This document shows positions 1-9,204 of a DNA stretch of 60,247 nucleotides, piece by piece. The notes below the pieces were generated by a model. That model was given only the letters and a program-made list of their open reading frames with translations, was not told the origin of the DNA and made no database searches. Origin of the DNA: Myxococcota bacterium (GTDB lineage: Bacteria > Myxococcota_A > UBA9160 > JAFDET01); assembly GCA_028278065.1 (NCBI GenBank), contig JANQFA010000215.1:1-60247 (forward strand), in the 5' to 3' direction. The position numbers were made by a program, and so were the translations under genes. Numbering within the stretch: position 1 is the first letter of the stretch; the number at the start of each line of letters is the position of its first letter.

Positions 1-102
1 CGCGCCTTCGACCTCCCCGCCGAACGCGTAGTCGCCACCTCCGCCACCACCAACTTCGGAATCGACGCCCTCTGGTCGGTACTCGATCCGCTGATCACCT
101 AG
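1..102 (+). CDS. 3' end of a truncated CDS, possibly a GTPase C-terminus (EngB/YsxC-like)
   Basis: Frame 1 reads RAFDLPAERVVATSATTNFGIDALWSVLDPLIT* to a TAG at 100-102; 'SAxxxxGIDxLW' resembles the G5/C-terminal region of small GTPases. Confidence 0.45.
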   Translation, partial: RAFDLPAERVVATSATTNFGIDALWSVLDPLIT

Positions 103-176
103 ACCAGCCCGAGGCCCGAGCTCGCACGGCACGCCACCGCCCTCTGCAGAAGCCTGCGCGCTACCCGTCTCCCGAC

Positions 177-923
177 CTACCGGAAGAGGTCGTTGGACGG
201 GTCGCGGAGGATGGAGCGGAGGGGGGCATCGCCCTCGATGGCCACGCCCTCGATCCAGACGGCCGGGATGCCGGCGGCCTTGTCCATCAGCAGGCCGGCG
301 GCTGCGGCGAGCTGGTCGGCGGTGGCGGTGGTGGTCACCTGGAGCTCGCGGCCGGACAGGTCGCTCTCGCCGCGGGCGTCCCGGATGGGCGCCATGCCTG
401 CGCAGCCCAGTGCGACGTCCACGAGACCCTCGCGCCAGGGGCGACCGAAGGTGTCCGAGACGATCACGCCGAGGCGGGCGTCGCGCGGTGCGAGGGCGTC
501 GCGCAGGCGCCGCGCGGAGGCGTCCGGGTCCTCGGGCAGGAGCACGGCCATGTCCTCGCCGGGTGCGTTCGAGAGGTCGATCCCCGCGTTGGCGCAGACG
601 AAGCCGTGGCGCGTCTCGGCGATGAGGACGCCGTGTCCGCGCCGCACCAGCCGCGCGCTCTCGCGCAGGACCAGCTCCACCTGGCGGGGGTCCTTCTCCT
701 CCTCGGCCGCGATGCGGCGAGCCTCGGGGCCGGGCTCGACCTCGGCCAGGGCCACCACGCGGCCCTCCGCCTTGGAGACGACCTTCTGGCAGACCACGAG
801 GGCGCCGTCGCGCAGGCTGATCCCCGCCCGCTCCGCAGCGGCGGCCAGGAGGGCGGCGAGGTCGTCGCCGGGCGCGACCAGCGGCACGCCCCGGAGCGGG
901 GTCAGCCGGATCGCCGCGCTCAT
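177..923 (-). CDS. cofE: Coenzyme F420-0:L-glutamate ligase (CofE/FbiB N-domain family)
   Basis: Translated motifs TPLRGVPLVAPGDDL, VVCQKVVSKAEGR, SDTFGRPWREG typical of CofE; adjacent to cofC and cofD. Confidence 0.93.
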   Translation of the reverse strand: MSAAIRLTPLRGVPLVAPGDDLAALLAAAAERAGISLRDGALVVCQKVVSKAEGRVVALAEVEPGPEARRIAAEEEKDPRQVELVLRESARLVRRGHGVLIAETRHGFVCANAGIDLSNAPGEDMAVLLPEDPDASARRLRDALAPRDARLGVIVSDTFGRPWREGLVDVALGCAGMAPIRDARGESDLSGRELQVTTTATADQLAAAAGLLMDKAAGIPAVWIEGVAIEGDAPLRSILRDPSNDLFR

Positions 924-1603
924 CGCCGGCCCCAGCCCAGCTCGGCGAGCAGGGCCCGGGTGCGTGCGCCGGCGCCGGGCGCGGCCAGGAACGCGTCCAG
1001 ATCCTCGGCGCTGTCCAGATCCAGCGCCAACGAGGGCAGGGCCAGCTCGCGCAACGGCGCCCGCGCCGCGCGCGCCAGGGCGCGATGGCGCGCCGCGCTG
1101 TCCGGTCCGAAGGCGTTCGGAATGAGGTCGTGGGGTGCGCGCAGCAGGGCGGCGCTGCCTCCGTCATCGCTCGGTGCGAGCACGACGCCGCGGCCGCCCA
1201 GGTCGTCGCGGGCCTCGAACAGGCGAGCCAGATCCGCGGGGGTGGCGCCCGCGACGTCCCCCAGCAGGACGAGGAGGGCGGCGAGACCCTCGCCGGCCAG
1301 CTCGTTCGCGGCCGCGTCCAGGGAGGGGTTGAGTCCCGCCTCGGGCCGGAGGAGCGCCCGGGCGCCCGTCTTCTCGGCCACGCTCGCCGTGTGCTCGTCG
1401 CCGGTGACCACGGCCACGACGTCGACGGCCGGCACCGCGCGCAGGGCTCCGATCACGTCCTCGAGCATGGCCCGGGCCAGGGCCTCCGGAGCCCCGCTGG
1501 GCAGGGGGGTGCGCAGACGGCTCCTGGCGTCGCTGGACAGGGCCGCACGCAGGCGGCTCTTGGCGTCCCCGAGGCCCCTCACCGGCACGAGCGCTGCGAT
1601 CAT
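920..1603 (-). CDS. cofC: 2-phospho-L-lactate guanylyltransferase (CofC)
   Basis: MIAALVPVRGLGDAKSRL...AMLEDVIGALRAVPAVDVVAVVTGD; ATG read at complement of 1601-1603; overlaps cofD stop. Confidence 0.9.
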   Translation of the reverse strand: MIAALVPVRGLGDAKSRLRAALSSDARSRLRTPLPSGAPEALARAMLEDVIGALRAVPAVDVVAVVTGDEHTASVAEKTGARALLRPEAGLNPSLDAAANELAGEGLAALLVLLGDVAGATPADLARLFEARDDLGGRGVVLAPSDDGGSAALLRAPHDLIPNAFGPDSAARHRALARAARAPLRELALPSLALDLDSAEDLDAFLAAPGAGARTRALLAELGWGRR

Positions 1604-2559
1604 CGCAGGCTGCGGGCCAGGTCCAGGCTGGCGCGGGCGAGCTCCGCGGCCGCAGCCGCGTCGCGCATGATGGTGTCGACCACCGCCGCGCGCAGGCCGA
1701 GCGCCTCGACGTCGGCAGCCTGCGCGGCATCGCGCCGATCGAGCACGAATCCGTCCACCCAGTCGGCGTAGAGGCCGGCCACCCCGCGCGCCGAGACCTC
1801 CACCCCGACGCCGCGCAGGAGCTGGGCCGCGGGGCCCTTGATCGGTGCGCCCCCCACGATGGGCGAGACGGCCACCACGGGCGCCTGGGACGCCGCCAGC
1901 GCCTGGCGGATCCCCGGCACCGCGAGCACCGGCCCGATCGAGACCACCGGATTGCTCGGACAGACGAGCACCACCTCGGCTCCGGCCAGCAGCTCGGGCA
2001 CCGCCGGCGCCGGATGGGCGCAGCGCGCCGCCGAGAGGTCGACGTCCAAGACCTCGTCCGGGGCGCCGTCCCGCGCGAGGTACTCCTCGAAGTGGACACG
2101 TCGACCGCCCTCGAGAGTCACGTACGTCGGGCAGGGGTCCTCCGACATGGGGAGGATGCGCGTGGCCACGCCGTAGGCGCGCCGCACCTCGTCGGTCACG
2201 TCGGCGAGGCCCGCCCCCTCGGCCAGACGCAGGGTCCGGTGCAGGGCGGTGGCCAGATCCGTGTCGCCCAGCCGGAACCAGGTCTCGTGGCCGAGACGCG
2301 CCAGGGCGTCGACCACCCGAAAGCCGTCGTCCTCGAGGCCGTAGCCGCGCGTCCGATCGACCCGGTCCGCCAGGGTGTAGGTGACGATGTCCAGGTCCGG
2401 CGAGACGTGCACGCCGTAGAAGACCTTGTCGTCTCCGGTGTTGACGATCGCAGCGACGTCGCCCGGCGGGACCACCTCCACCAGGCCGCGCAGGAAGCGC
2501 GCGGCGCCCACCCCGCCGGCCAGGGCGACGACCGAGGCGCGCTCGGAGGGATCCGACAC
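1600..2559 (-). CDS. cofD: 2-phospho-L-lactate transferase (CofD)
   Basis: ALAGGVGAARFLRGL, IVNTGDD, SEDPCPTYV, VCPSNPVVSIGPVLAVPGI motifs of CofD/YvcK family; neighbours are cofC/cofE. Confidence 0.95.
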   Translation of the reverse strand: MSDPSERASVVALAGGVGAARFLRGLVEVVPPGDVAAIVNTGDDKVFYGVHVSPDLDIVTYTLADRVDRTRGYGLEDDGFRVVDALARLGHETWFRLGDTDLATALHRTLRLAEGAGLADVTDEVRRAYGVATRILPMSEDPCPTYVTLEGGRRVHFEEYLARDGAPDEVLDVDLSAARCAHPAPAVPELLAGAEVVLVCPSNPVVSIGPVLAVPGIRQALAASQAPVVAVSPIVGGAPIKGPAAQLLRGVGVEVSARGVAGLYADWVDGFVLDRRDAAQAADVEALGLRAAVVDTIMRDAAAAAELARASLDLARSLR

Positions 2560-2568
2560 GGCGACGCC

Positions 2569-3210
2569 TTACGGCGTTCCTTCGAGGCGGCGGCGCTCGG
2601 CCCGCAGGGTCGCGATCTGCGCCTGGAGCTTCGGGAAGCGCCGTGCCAGCTCCTCGAGCTCGGGCATGCCGTAGAGCGGCGCCGGCTGACCCTCGACCTG
2701 GCGCGCCTGGCTGATCAGCTGCTTGAGCCTCAGCTCGTCCTCGGCCAGCTCCGCCTCGAGGTCGGCGATCTGCTGGTCGATCTCGTTGCGGCGCGCCACC
2801 ACCGCGGGGTCGGGAGAGGGATCCACCGTCCCGAGATCTCCGTCCCCGAGCGGGTCCTCGCCTTCCTGGAAGCCGCCTCGCGTGACCCCGCTGCCCGCCA
2901 CCCCGCTTCCCAGCTCGTCGGCGTCGCGCACCGAATAGAGGTCGTAGCGGCTGGGCGCCGTCGCGGCGGCGGCGCTTCCGCCGCCCGCGGCGCCTGCCGC
3001 GGCCTGCTCGGCCTTCACCTCGTCGAGACCGCGGATCTTGTTGCGGAGGTTGCGGGGGATGCGCTTGCGATCGGTCGTGTAGTGGGCGATGCCGTTCTCG
3101 TCGACCCACTTGTAGATGGTGGGACGGCCCGTGTCCTCCGCCGCGACGCCACGACCCGCGGTCAGGAGGAGTGCGATCGCCAGTGCCGCCCGTGCGGCCG
3201 TCCGTCCCAT
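2569..3210 (-). CDS. DUF4124 domain-containing secreted protein with coiled coil
   Basis: Signal peptide then PTIYKWVDENGIAHYTTD (DUF4124-like) and a Glu/Leu-rich coiled-coil region. Confidence 0.75.
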   Translation of the reverse strand: MGRTAARAALAIALLLTAGRGVAAEDTGRPTIYKWVDENGIAHYTTDRKRIPRNLRNKIRGLDEVKAEQAAAGAAGGGSAAAATAPSRYDLYSVRDADELGSGVAGSGVTRGGFQEGEDPLGDGDLGTVDPSPDPAVVARRNEIDQQIADLEAELAEDELRLKQLISQARQVEGQPAPLYGMPELEELARRFPKLQAQIATLRAERRRLEGTP

Positions 3211-3218
3211 GGGCGGCG

Positions 3219-3247
3219 AGTGTCGAGAACACCGTCGGGAGCGTCAA
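3219..3247 (-). promoter_or_regulatory. Sigma70-type promoter for the DUF4124 gene / cofDCE (candidate leaderless)
   Basis: Minus strand TTGACG-N17-GACACT, then cgccgccc directly before the ATG at 3210. Confidence 0.6.
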
Positions 3248-3431
3248 GCGCGCGGGCTCCCCACGGCGGCGTGGACCCGGATTCTCGGGAGGGCTGCGGC
3301 CGCGCCTCCACGGCGTACGGGTCCCGGGGGCGCTCGGCGCCCCGCCGGGCGTGGCACGCCGCTTGCTCCTCCGGGCGCAGTGCCGACCCGTCTCGTCTCT
3401 CCGCTCGCCGTGCTGGTCGCGATCGTCGCGA

Positions 3432-4867
3432 TGGCTCCTTCGGAAGCCCCCGGAGAAGCCTGGACCCGGGTTCCGGGCCCGGCGCGGAGCGCCGCGCTCG
3501 TGGCGGTGGCCGGCGACGTGGATGGGTCGCTCGCGGCGGCCTCTGCGTCGGGCGTCTGGCTGCGACGGGGCGCGGGCTGGACGCGTCACGCGGTCCACGG
3601 AGAGGTGCGCGACGTCGCCTTCGACGCCGACGGGGCGCTCTGGATCGGCGCTGCGCGCGGAGTCTGGCGGCTGGATGCCGGCGGCCGCATGGAGCCGGCT
3701 CATCCGGGCGCCGGCGAGCGCGATCGCGACGTGCAGCGCCTCGCCTCGGGCGCAGGGCACATCGTGGCGGCTGCCCGGGGAGGCCTCTTCCTGCGCGGCC
3801 CCGGCAGCGGCTGGACGCATCTCTCGGAGGGTCTTCCCTCTGGATCGCCGGACGCGATTTCCATCCGTGGCACAGGGACTTCTGAAGGATCCTTTGAGGT
3901 CTGGGCGAGCTTCGGGCGGCACCTGTATCGGATTGGCGTGGAGCCGGGCGGCGAGGCGCCGCGTCCGGCTCGCGCACTGCGCGTGGCGCTGGAGGGCGCC
4001 GGCGGCAGCGCGGTCGATCTGGCCGTCGGGCCGGACGGGCGGGTCGTCGCGCTGGGAGCGGGCTGGCTCGCGCACGAGGAGGACTGGGTGCGGACGCGTC
4101 TGACTCTGCCGCCGGGCGTCCAGGCGCGCCGCATCCTGTATGCGGAAGGGCGCCTGCGCCTGGCCACCGATCGGGGCCTGTTCGAGGCCGAGGGCGGCGA
4201 GGTCGGTCTGCAGCGCGTGGATGCGCCCTTCGGGCGTGCGGCCGTGAACGGCCTGGCCGCGGCCGGGCGGGTCGTGTTCTCGGCCACTGCGGCGGGACTG
4301 TTCGCGTCCGGCCGGGCGGTCGCGGCTCCCTTCTCCCTCTCGGGACTCGGCGGGCTCGACGATCCGGCGGTGCGGACCGTGCAGCGAGCGGCGCTCGCCT
4401 ACCTGGGTCTGGGGCCCGGACGGATGCGCGAGCTGCGGCGTGGAGTGGACCGGCGGGGCTGGCTGCCGCGTGTCGACCTGCGCGCGAGCCACGACATGGA
4501 GCGGGATCGCAGCCGCGACCGCGACCAGACGTTCACCTCGGGAGAGCTGCGCGAGTTCCTGGATCGCGACGAGAGTCGCGCCCGGGAGTACGGCCTCAGC
4601 TTGACGCTGTCCTGGGACCTGGGCGACGCCGCCTTCCACCCGGAGGCGCTCGACGTCTCGCGTGAGGCGCGCGAGGTGATCGAGCTGCGCGACGACGTCC
4701 TCGACGAGGTGAACCGCCTCTACTTCGAGCGGCGTCGGGTGCTGGCCGGGCTGGCGTCGGCCGCGGGCGACGAGGCGCTGAGCCTCCGCCTGCGCGCCGA
4801 CGAGCTGGCCGCGGGCCTCGACGCCTGGACGGGCGGGTGGTTCTCCAGACACACGGCGGTCCGCTGA
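3432..4867 (+). CDS. Secreted beta-propeller (sensor-domain-like) protein with C-terminal helical region
   Basis: Repeats such as 'DVAFDADGALWIGAARGVWRLDAGG', 'IVAAARGGLFLRGPGSGWTHLSEGLP', 'LATDRGLFEAEGG'; the ORF extends upstream to 3116 but coding-like sequence begins near 3400. Confidence 0.65.
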
Positions 4868-4950
4868 CCCATGACACACGGCGCTCCGCCGACCCGCCCG
4901 CCGACAGAGCACGGCGCACCGCCGACCCGCCTGCCGACGAACGGCCTGCC
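4852..4950. repeat. Irregular direct repeats (~25-33 bp) at the 3' end of the propeller gene
   Basis: CACGGCGnnCCGCYGACCC recurs starting at 4852, 4877 and 4910, followed by a degenerate CGGCCTGCCGATGAC copy. Confidence 0.7.
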
Positions 4951-5041
4951 GATGACGGGCGGCCGGCCGCCCGACTCCGTCCCCGACGGCACCTCGCGGC
5001 ACACCGGCCCCATGCGACCTCACCCCCGAAAGGAGGAACTC

Positions 5042-5671
5042 ATGTGGAAGAACCCGGTCCGGTGCGCCGCCCTGGGGGCGGTGCTCCTGGTCGCTGCGCC
5101 CTCGGCGGCGGCCCTGCCCCTGATCTCGGAGGTCCGCTACGACGCCGCGGGCTCGGACGACGGCCACACCTTCGTGGAGCTCTACGGCACCCCGGGAACG
5201 GTTCTCGACGGCATGCGACTCGAGGGCGTGAACGGGAGCAACGGGGCGATCGGTCCGATCGTCGAGCTCAGCGGCACGATCCCGGTGGACGGGATCTTCG
5301 TACTGGCGGACGAGGCGGCCGGAGGTGGCACCTTCGTCCCCGAGGCCGATCAGGTCGCGCCGTTCGAGCTGCAGAACGGTCCGGACTCGGTGGTGCTGCT
5401 CCTGGGCGAGGGGGTCCTCGACGCTCTCGGCTACGGGAGCTTCGCTGCGGGCGACGTCTTCGCCGGGGAGGGCGCGCCGGCGCCCGATGCCGCGAACGGC
5501 CAGAGCCTGGCCCGGATCCTGGCCGACGTGGACACGGACGACAACGCGCTCGACTTCGCCCTGCTGGACGTGCCCACGCCGGGATCGGCGCCGCTGTCGG
5601 TGCCCGAGCCGGGTGTCGCCTGGCTGGCCGGGATGGGGGCGCTCGCGGCCTTCCGACGGCGCGGCGCCTGA
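5042..5671 (+). CDS. Lamin-tail-like secreted protein with C-terminal PEP-CTERM sorting signal
   Basis: ISEVRYDAAGSDDGHTFVELYGTPGT (LTD-like) and C-terminal VPEPGVAWLAGMGALAAFRRRGA; strong SD AAAGGAGG upstream. Confidence 0.8.
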   Translation: MWKNPVRCAALGAVLLVAAPSAAALPLISEVRYDAAGSDDGHTFVELYGTPGTVLDGMRLEGVNGSNGAIGPIVELSGTIPVDGIFVLADEAAGGGTFVPEADQVAPFELQNGPDSVVLLLGEGVLDALGYGSFAAGDVFAGEGAPAPDAANGQSLARILADVDTDDNALDFALLDVPTPGSAPLSVPEPGVAWLAGMGALAAFRRRGA

Positions 5672-5680
5672 GGCGCTCCT

Positions 5681-5710
5681 GCCGGGGCCGCGGAAAGCCG
5701 CGGCCCCGGC
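5681..5710 (+). terminator. Strong terminator-like hairpin
   Basis: Perfect 13-bp inverted repeat GCCGGGGCCGCGG-AAAG-CCGCGGCCCCGGC; no clear U-tract. Confidence 0.7.
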
Positions 5711-5869
5711 ATTCAGCGCGTCCTCCGTCCCGCCGATACGCCCGGAACGGGCGGAGTCGGTGAAAGACGAGCCGTGCCGGGGCCCATCGGGGCGCAGTTG
5801 CTTGCGCCCGTGGGATCGCTCGCGCACACTCGGCGCCACCGCGTCCGCTTCTGGGGGGGACGGACCCGG

Positions 5870-6352
5870 ATGCTCTCCGGCTTCAACACCAACATCCGAC
5901 ACCGCGGCGTGCTGTTCCACGTGCAGACGGAGGACAGCGGCGTGCGCGCGCCGCACATCATCACGCACCTCTACCACGGCGGGACGATTCTGGCGTCGGA
6001 GAAGAGCGGCTACGAGGAGCTGCTGGACTGCGACGACCGCGAGGCGGGCGTGAAGAGCCGGATGGAGACCCAGCACAAGTCGATGCTGAAGCGTCTTCGA
6101 GGCAACGCCTTCGACGAGATCATCACCCAGGTGCTCGGTGACGTGTTCAGCGACGGCGCGGAGCCCGACGTGACCGGCGCCACGACCCGCCCCGAGCCCC
6201 CTTCCGTGACCGCCGAGCCCACCCCGGTGCCGGCGACGCGGAGCGAGGCCCGTTCCTTCGGCGAAGGCATCGTCAGCGAGAAGCCCCTCGACGAGGTGGT
6301 GCTCGAGTATCTGGTCGACTCCGCGCGCAAGCGCAAGCGCACCGCTTCGTGA
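5870..6352 (+). CDS. Conserved hypothetical protein upstream of ftsE
   Basis: MLSGFNTNIRHRGVLFHVQTEDSGVRAPHIITHLYHGGTILASEKSGY...; intact ORF immediately before ftsEX. Confidence 0.75.
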   Translation: MLSGFNTNIRHRGVLFHVQTEDSGVRAPHIITHLYHGGTILASEKSGYEELLDCDDREAGVKSRMETQHKSMLKRLRGNAFDEIITQVLGDVFSDGAEPDVTGATTRPEPPSVTAEPTPVPATRSEARSFGEGIVSEKPLDEVVLEYLVDSARKRKRTAS

Positions 6353-6368
6353 TCCCGGCGGACCGGGC

Positions 6369-7094
6369 TTGAGCGCCGCGCCGTCGCCCGGTGAGTCCGC
6401 GCGCCGCGACGCGCTGGTGCAGATGTACCACGTCTCCAAGTCGTACCTTCCGGGCACCTTCGCCCTGCGCGACGTCACCCTGGAGGTGGCGAAGGGCGAG
6501 TTCGTGTTCCTCACCGGCCCCAGCGGTGCGGGCAAGACGACCCTGCTCAAGCTGCTGTTCGCCGCCGAGAAGCCGAGCGAAGGTCAGATCATCCTCAGGG
6601 GGCGCAACATCGCGCGCCTGCGCGACTCGGCGATTCCGGGATTGCGGCGGCGCATCGGGGTGGTGTTCCAGGACTTCAAGCTGCTGGCCAACCGCACCGT
6701 CGAAGAGAACGTCGCCGTCACGCTCGAGGTGCTGGGAAGGCCGCCCCGGGAGGTCCGCCGACGGGTCTTCGCGCTGCTGAAGCAGGTCGGCCTGCAGCAC
6801 CGTCGCCACCACTTCCCCCTCTCCCTCTCCGGCGGTGAGCAGCAGCGCGTGGCCCTGGCGCGGGCACTGGCGGGCGAGCCGGAGCTGCTCCTCGCCGACG
6901 AGCCGACCGGGAATCTGGATCCCGAGCTCACCCTCGAGATCATGGACCTGATCGCCCACGCGTCGGTGCGCGGAACCACCGTGATCGTGGCCACCCACGA
7001 CCTGCCGACCGTGGACCGCTACGGGAAGCGGACGCTCCACCTCGAGGCCGGGCGGATCAAGGAGGACCGGGCCGCGGTGGGTGTGCGGCCGTGA
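6369..7094 (+). CDS. ftsE: Cell-division ABC transporter ATP-binding protein FtsE
   Basis: Walker A GPSGAGKTTLLKLL, signature LSGGEQQRVALARAL, Walker B LLLADEPTGNLD; followed by FtsX. TTG start. Confidence 0.93.
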   Translation: MSAAPSPGESARRDALVQMYHVSKSYLPGTFALRDVTLEVAKGEFVFLTGPSGAGKTTLLKLLFAAEKPSEGQIILRGRNIARLRDSAIPGLRRRIGVVFQDFKLLANRTVEENVAVTLEVLGRPPREVRRRVFALLKQVGLQHRRHHFPLSLSGGEQQRVALARALAGEPELLLADEPTGNLDPELTLEIMDLIAHASVRGTTVIVATHDLPTVDRYGKRTLHLEAGRIKEDRAAVGVRP

Positions 7095-7996
7095 GCCGCG
7101 CGGGCGCTCACCTCCGCTACTTCGCGCGCACGTCGCTGCGCGGCCTGCGGGCCAGCCCCGTCACGGCCGCGGTCGGCATCAGCACCATCGGGATCGCGCT
7201 CGTCCTGGTGGGCGCCTTCTCCCTGCTGCTGACCAACATGGAGGGGTTGCTGGATCGCTTCGGCGACGACCTGCGCGTGACCGCCTATCTGGAGTCCGGG
7301 CTGCCCGTCGCCGAGCGGGCGGCCCTGGCCCGCCGCGTGGCGACGATCGAGGGCGTCCTCGAGGTGGACGTCGTGAGCGAGGACGAGGCGCTGGCCCGCT
7401 TCCGCGAGGGGGTCGGCCGGGCCAGCGGCCTGTTGGCCGAGCTGGAGGAGAACCCGCTTCCGGCTTCGCTCGAGATCACCCTCGCCGAGCGGCGTCGCAC
7501 GCCCGAGGGCATGCGGGTGGTCGTCGAGTCCCTGGACGGTCTGCCCGGAGTCTCCGACCTGGCCTACGGCCAGGAGTGGGTGGAGGGGTACGCGCGCGCG
7601 GTGGCGTTGGTGCGCGGGATCGGCGCCGGTGTCGGCCTGGTGCTGGCCCTGGCCACCCTGGCGATCGTCGCGAACACGATCCGACTCGCGGTGTACGCGC
7701 GTCGCGACGAGCTCGAGATCCTCTCGCTGGTCGGCGCGAGCCGCCCCTTCGCCGCTACGCCCTTTCTCGTGGAGGGCGCGCTGCAGGGGGCCGTCGGCGG
7801 TGCGCTGGCCGTCGTCATCCTCTACGGGCTGTTCCGGCTGATCCTGCCCGAGATCGAGGCCGGGCTCTCGATGCTGCTCGGCTTCGCCGAGCCGCGCTTC
7901 CTCACCCCGGGCGGCGTGCTGCGCCTGATCGGCGCCGGTGCGGGCCTCGGGCTGGCGGGCTCGGCCGCCGCCGTCTTCCAGGGGCTGCGCGCGTGA
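7091..7996 (+). CDS. ftsX: Cell-division protein FtsX (permease)
   Basis: Four-TM FtsX-like protein overlapping ftsE by 4 nt. Confidence 0.92.
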   Translation: MSRAGAHLRYFARTSLRGLRASPVTAAVGISTIGIALVLVGAFSLLLTNMEGLLDRFGDDLRVTAYLESGLPVAERAALARRVATIEGVLEVDVVSEDEALARFREGVGRASGLLAELEENPLPASLEITLAERRRTPEGMRVVVESLDGLPGVSDLAYGQEWVEGYARAVALVRGIGAGVGLVLALATLAIVANTIRLAVYARRDELEILSLVGASRPFAATPFLVEGALQGAVGGALAVVILYGLFRLILPEIEAGLSMLLGFAEPRFLTPGGVLRLIGAGAGLGLAGSAAAVFQGLRA

Positions 7997-9138
7997 GGTG
8001 GCGGGTCGGCGTGCTGATCGGGCTGCTCCTGGCTCCCACGGCTCGGGGAGCGGATTCCGACGCGGAGCGGGCGAAGGAGCTCGAGGCGGTTCGTGCCGCC
8101 ATCGAGGAACGACGTGCCCGGGTGGAGGCTTTCGAGCGCCGCGAGCGGGGGCTCCTCGAGACGCTCGAGGAGATCGAGCAGTCGGCCGACAAGCTGGGCC
8201 GCCAGACGGCGCGGGCCCGCGAGCGGGCTTCCGCTGCGCGCGACGCCCTGCGCTCGTTGGAGGGGCGCGAGGAGGAGATCGCCGCCCGCCAGAGCCGCAC
8301 CCGCGATGCCATGGCCCGGCGCGCCGTCGCTCTGTACAAGACCGGCGAGGCCGGACCGGTGCAGGCGCTCTTCTCCTCGGGAAGCCTGCCCGAGTTCCTC
8401 GCCCGCAGCCGAGCGCTGCGGGTGATGCTGGAGCACGACCAGCGCCTCCTGGCACACTACGCCGAGGGCACCGCGGCACTGGCACGCACCCGCGAGGAGG
8501 CGGCCGCCGCCGCCGCGGAGAACGAGCACGCGCTGGCCCTCGCCACGGCGCGCGGCGCGGAGCTCGCCGCGGAGCGCCGCGAGCGGCGCCGCATCCTGGG
8601 CGAGGTCCGCGAGGACCGCGCGGTCGAGCGGGCGGCCCTCCAGGAGCTGGAGGCGGCGGCCGTGGCTCTCGAGGAGACCCTGCGCAGCCTGCGCGGTCGG
8701 CGCGGGTCGTCCGAGGTGCGCGAGAGCCTGATCGACTTCGCGGCGCGACGCGGCGACCTGCCGTCCCCGGTGGACGCACCTCTCGAGCGGGGCTTCGGAC
8801 GCGTGGTGGACGACGAGTTCCGCACGGAGACCTTCCGCAAGGGCGTCGACTTCGGCGGTCGGATCGGCCAGCCGGTGCGGGCGGTGGCCCCGGGTGAGGT
8901 TCGCTTTGCCGGCTGGTTCCGGGGCTACGGACGCATGCTGATCCTGGACCACGGCGGCGGCTACTTCACCGTCCTCGGGCACCTCGACGAGCTCCTGGTC
9001 GACGTGGGCGACGGGGTGGGCGAAGAAGAGGTGGTGGCGACCATGGGGGAGACCGGCTCGCTGTCCGGGCCGCGGCTCTACTTCGAGATCCGGCGCGGGG
9101 CGGAGCCCCTCGATCCGGCCGAGTGGCTGCGGCCCTAA
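7993..9138 (+). CDS. EnvC-like murein hydrolase activator (coiled coil + M23/LytM domain)
   Basis: Signal peptide, long coiled coil, C-terminal FRKGVDFGGRIGQPVRAVAPGEVRFAGWFRGYGRMLILDHGGGYFTVLGHL...; GTG start overlaps ftsX. Confidence 0.88.
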   Translation: MRWRVGVLIGLLLAPTARGADSDAERAKELEAVRAAIEERRARVEAFERRERGLLETLEEIEQSADKLGRQTARARERASAARDALRSLEGREEEIAARQSRTRDAMARRAVALYKTGEAGPVQALFSSGSLPEFLARSRALRVMLEHDQRLLAHYAEGTAALARTREEAAAAAAENEHALALATARGAELAAERRERRRILGEVREDRAVERAALQELEAAAVALEETLRSLRGRRGSSEVRESLIDFAARRGDLPSPVDAPLERGFGRVVDDEFRTETFRKGVDFGGRIGQPVRAVAPGEVRFAGWFRGYGRMLILDHGGGYFTVLGHLDELLVDVGDGVGEEEVVATMGETGSLSGPRLYFEIRRGAEPLDPAEWLRP

Positions 9139-9153
9139 CCATAAGGCAGAATT

Positions 9154-9192
9154 GGGGGAATCAAGCGTGCGGCTCGGCGCACCGATTTCCCC
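9154..9192 (+). promoter_or_regulatory. Hairpin in the envC-ctpA intergenic region
   Basis: GGGGGAATC ... GATTTCCCC outer arms (8/9 pairing) enclosing GTGCG-GCTCGG-CGCAC. Confidence 0.45.
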
Positions 9193-9204
9193 ACCGGGAG
9201 TCCC

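Noticed and set aside
920-6550. 1876-aa minus-strand ORF
   Set aside because: Only its last ~227 codons are cofC; the rest is antisense to several convincing genes. Long spurious ORFs are expected at this GC content.
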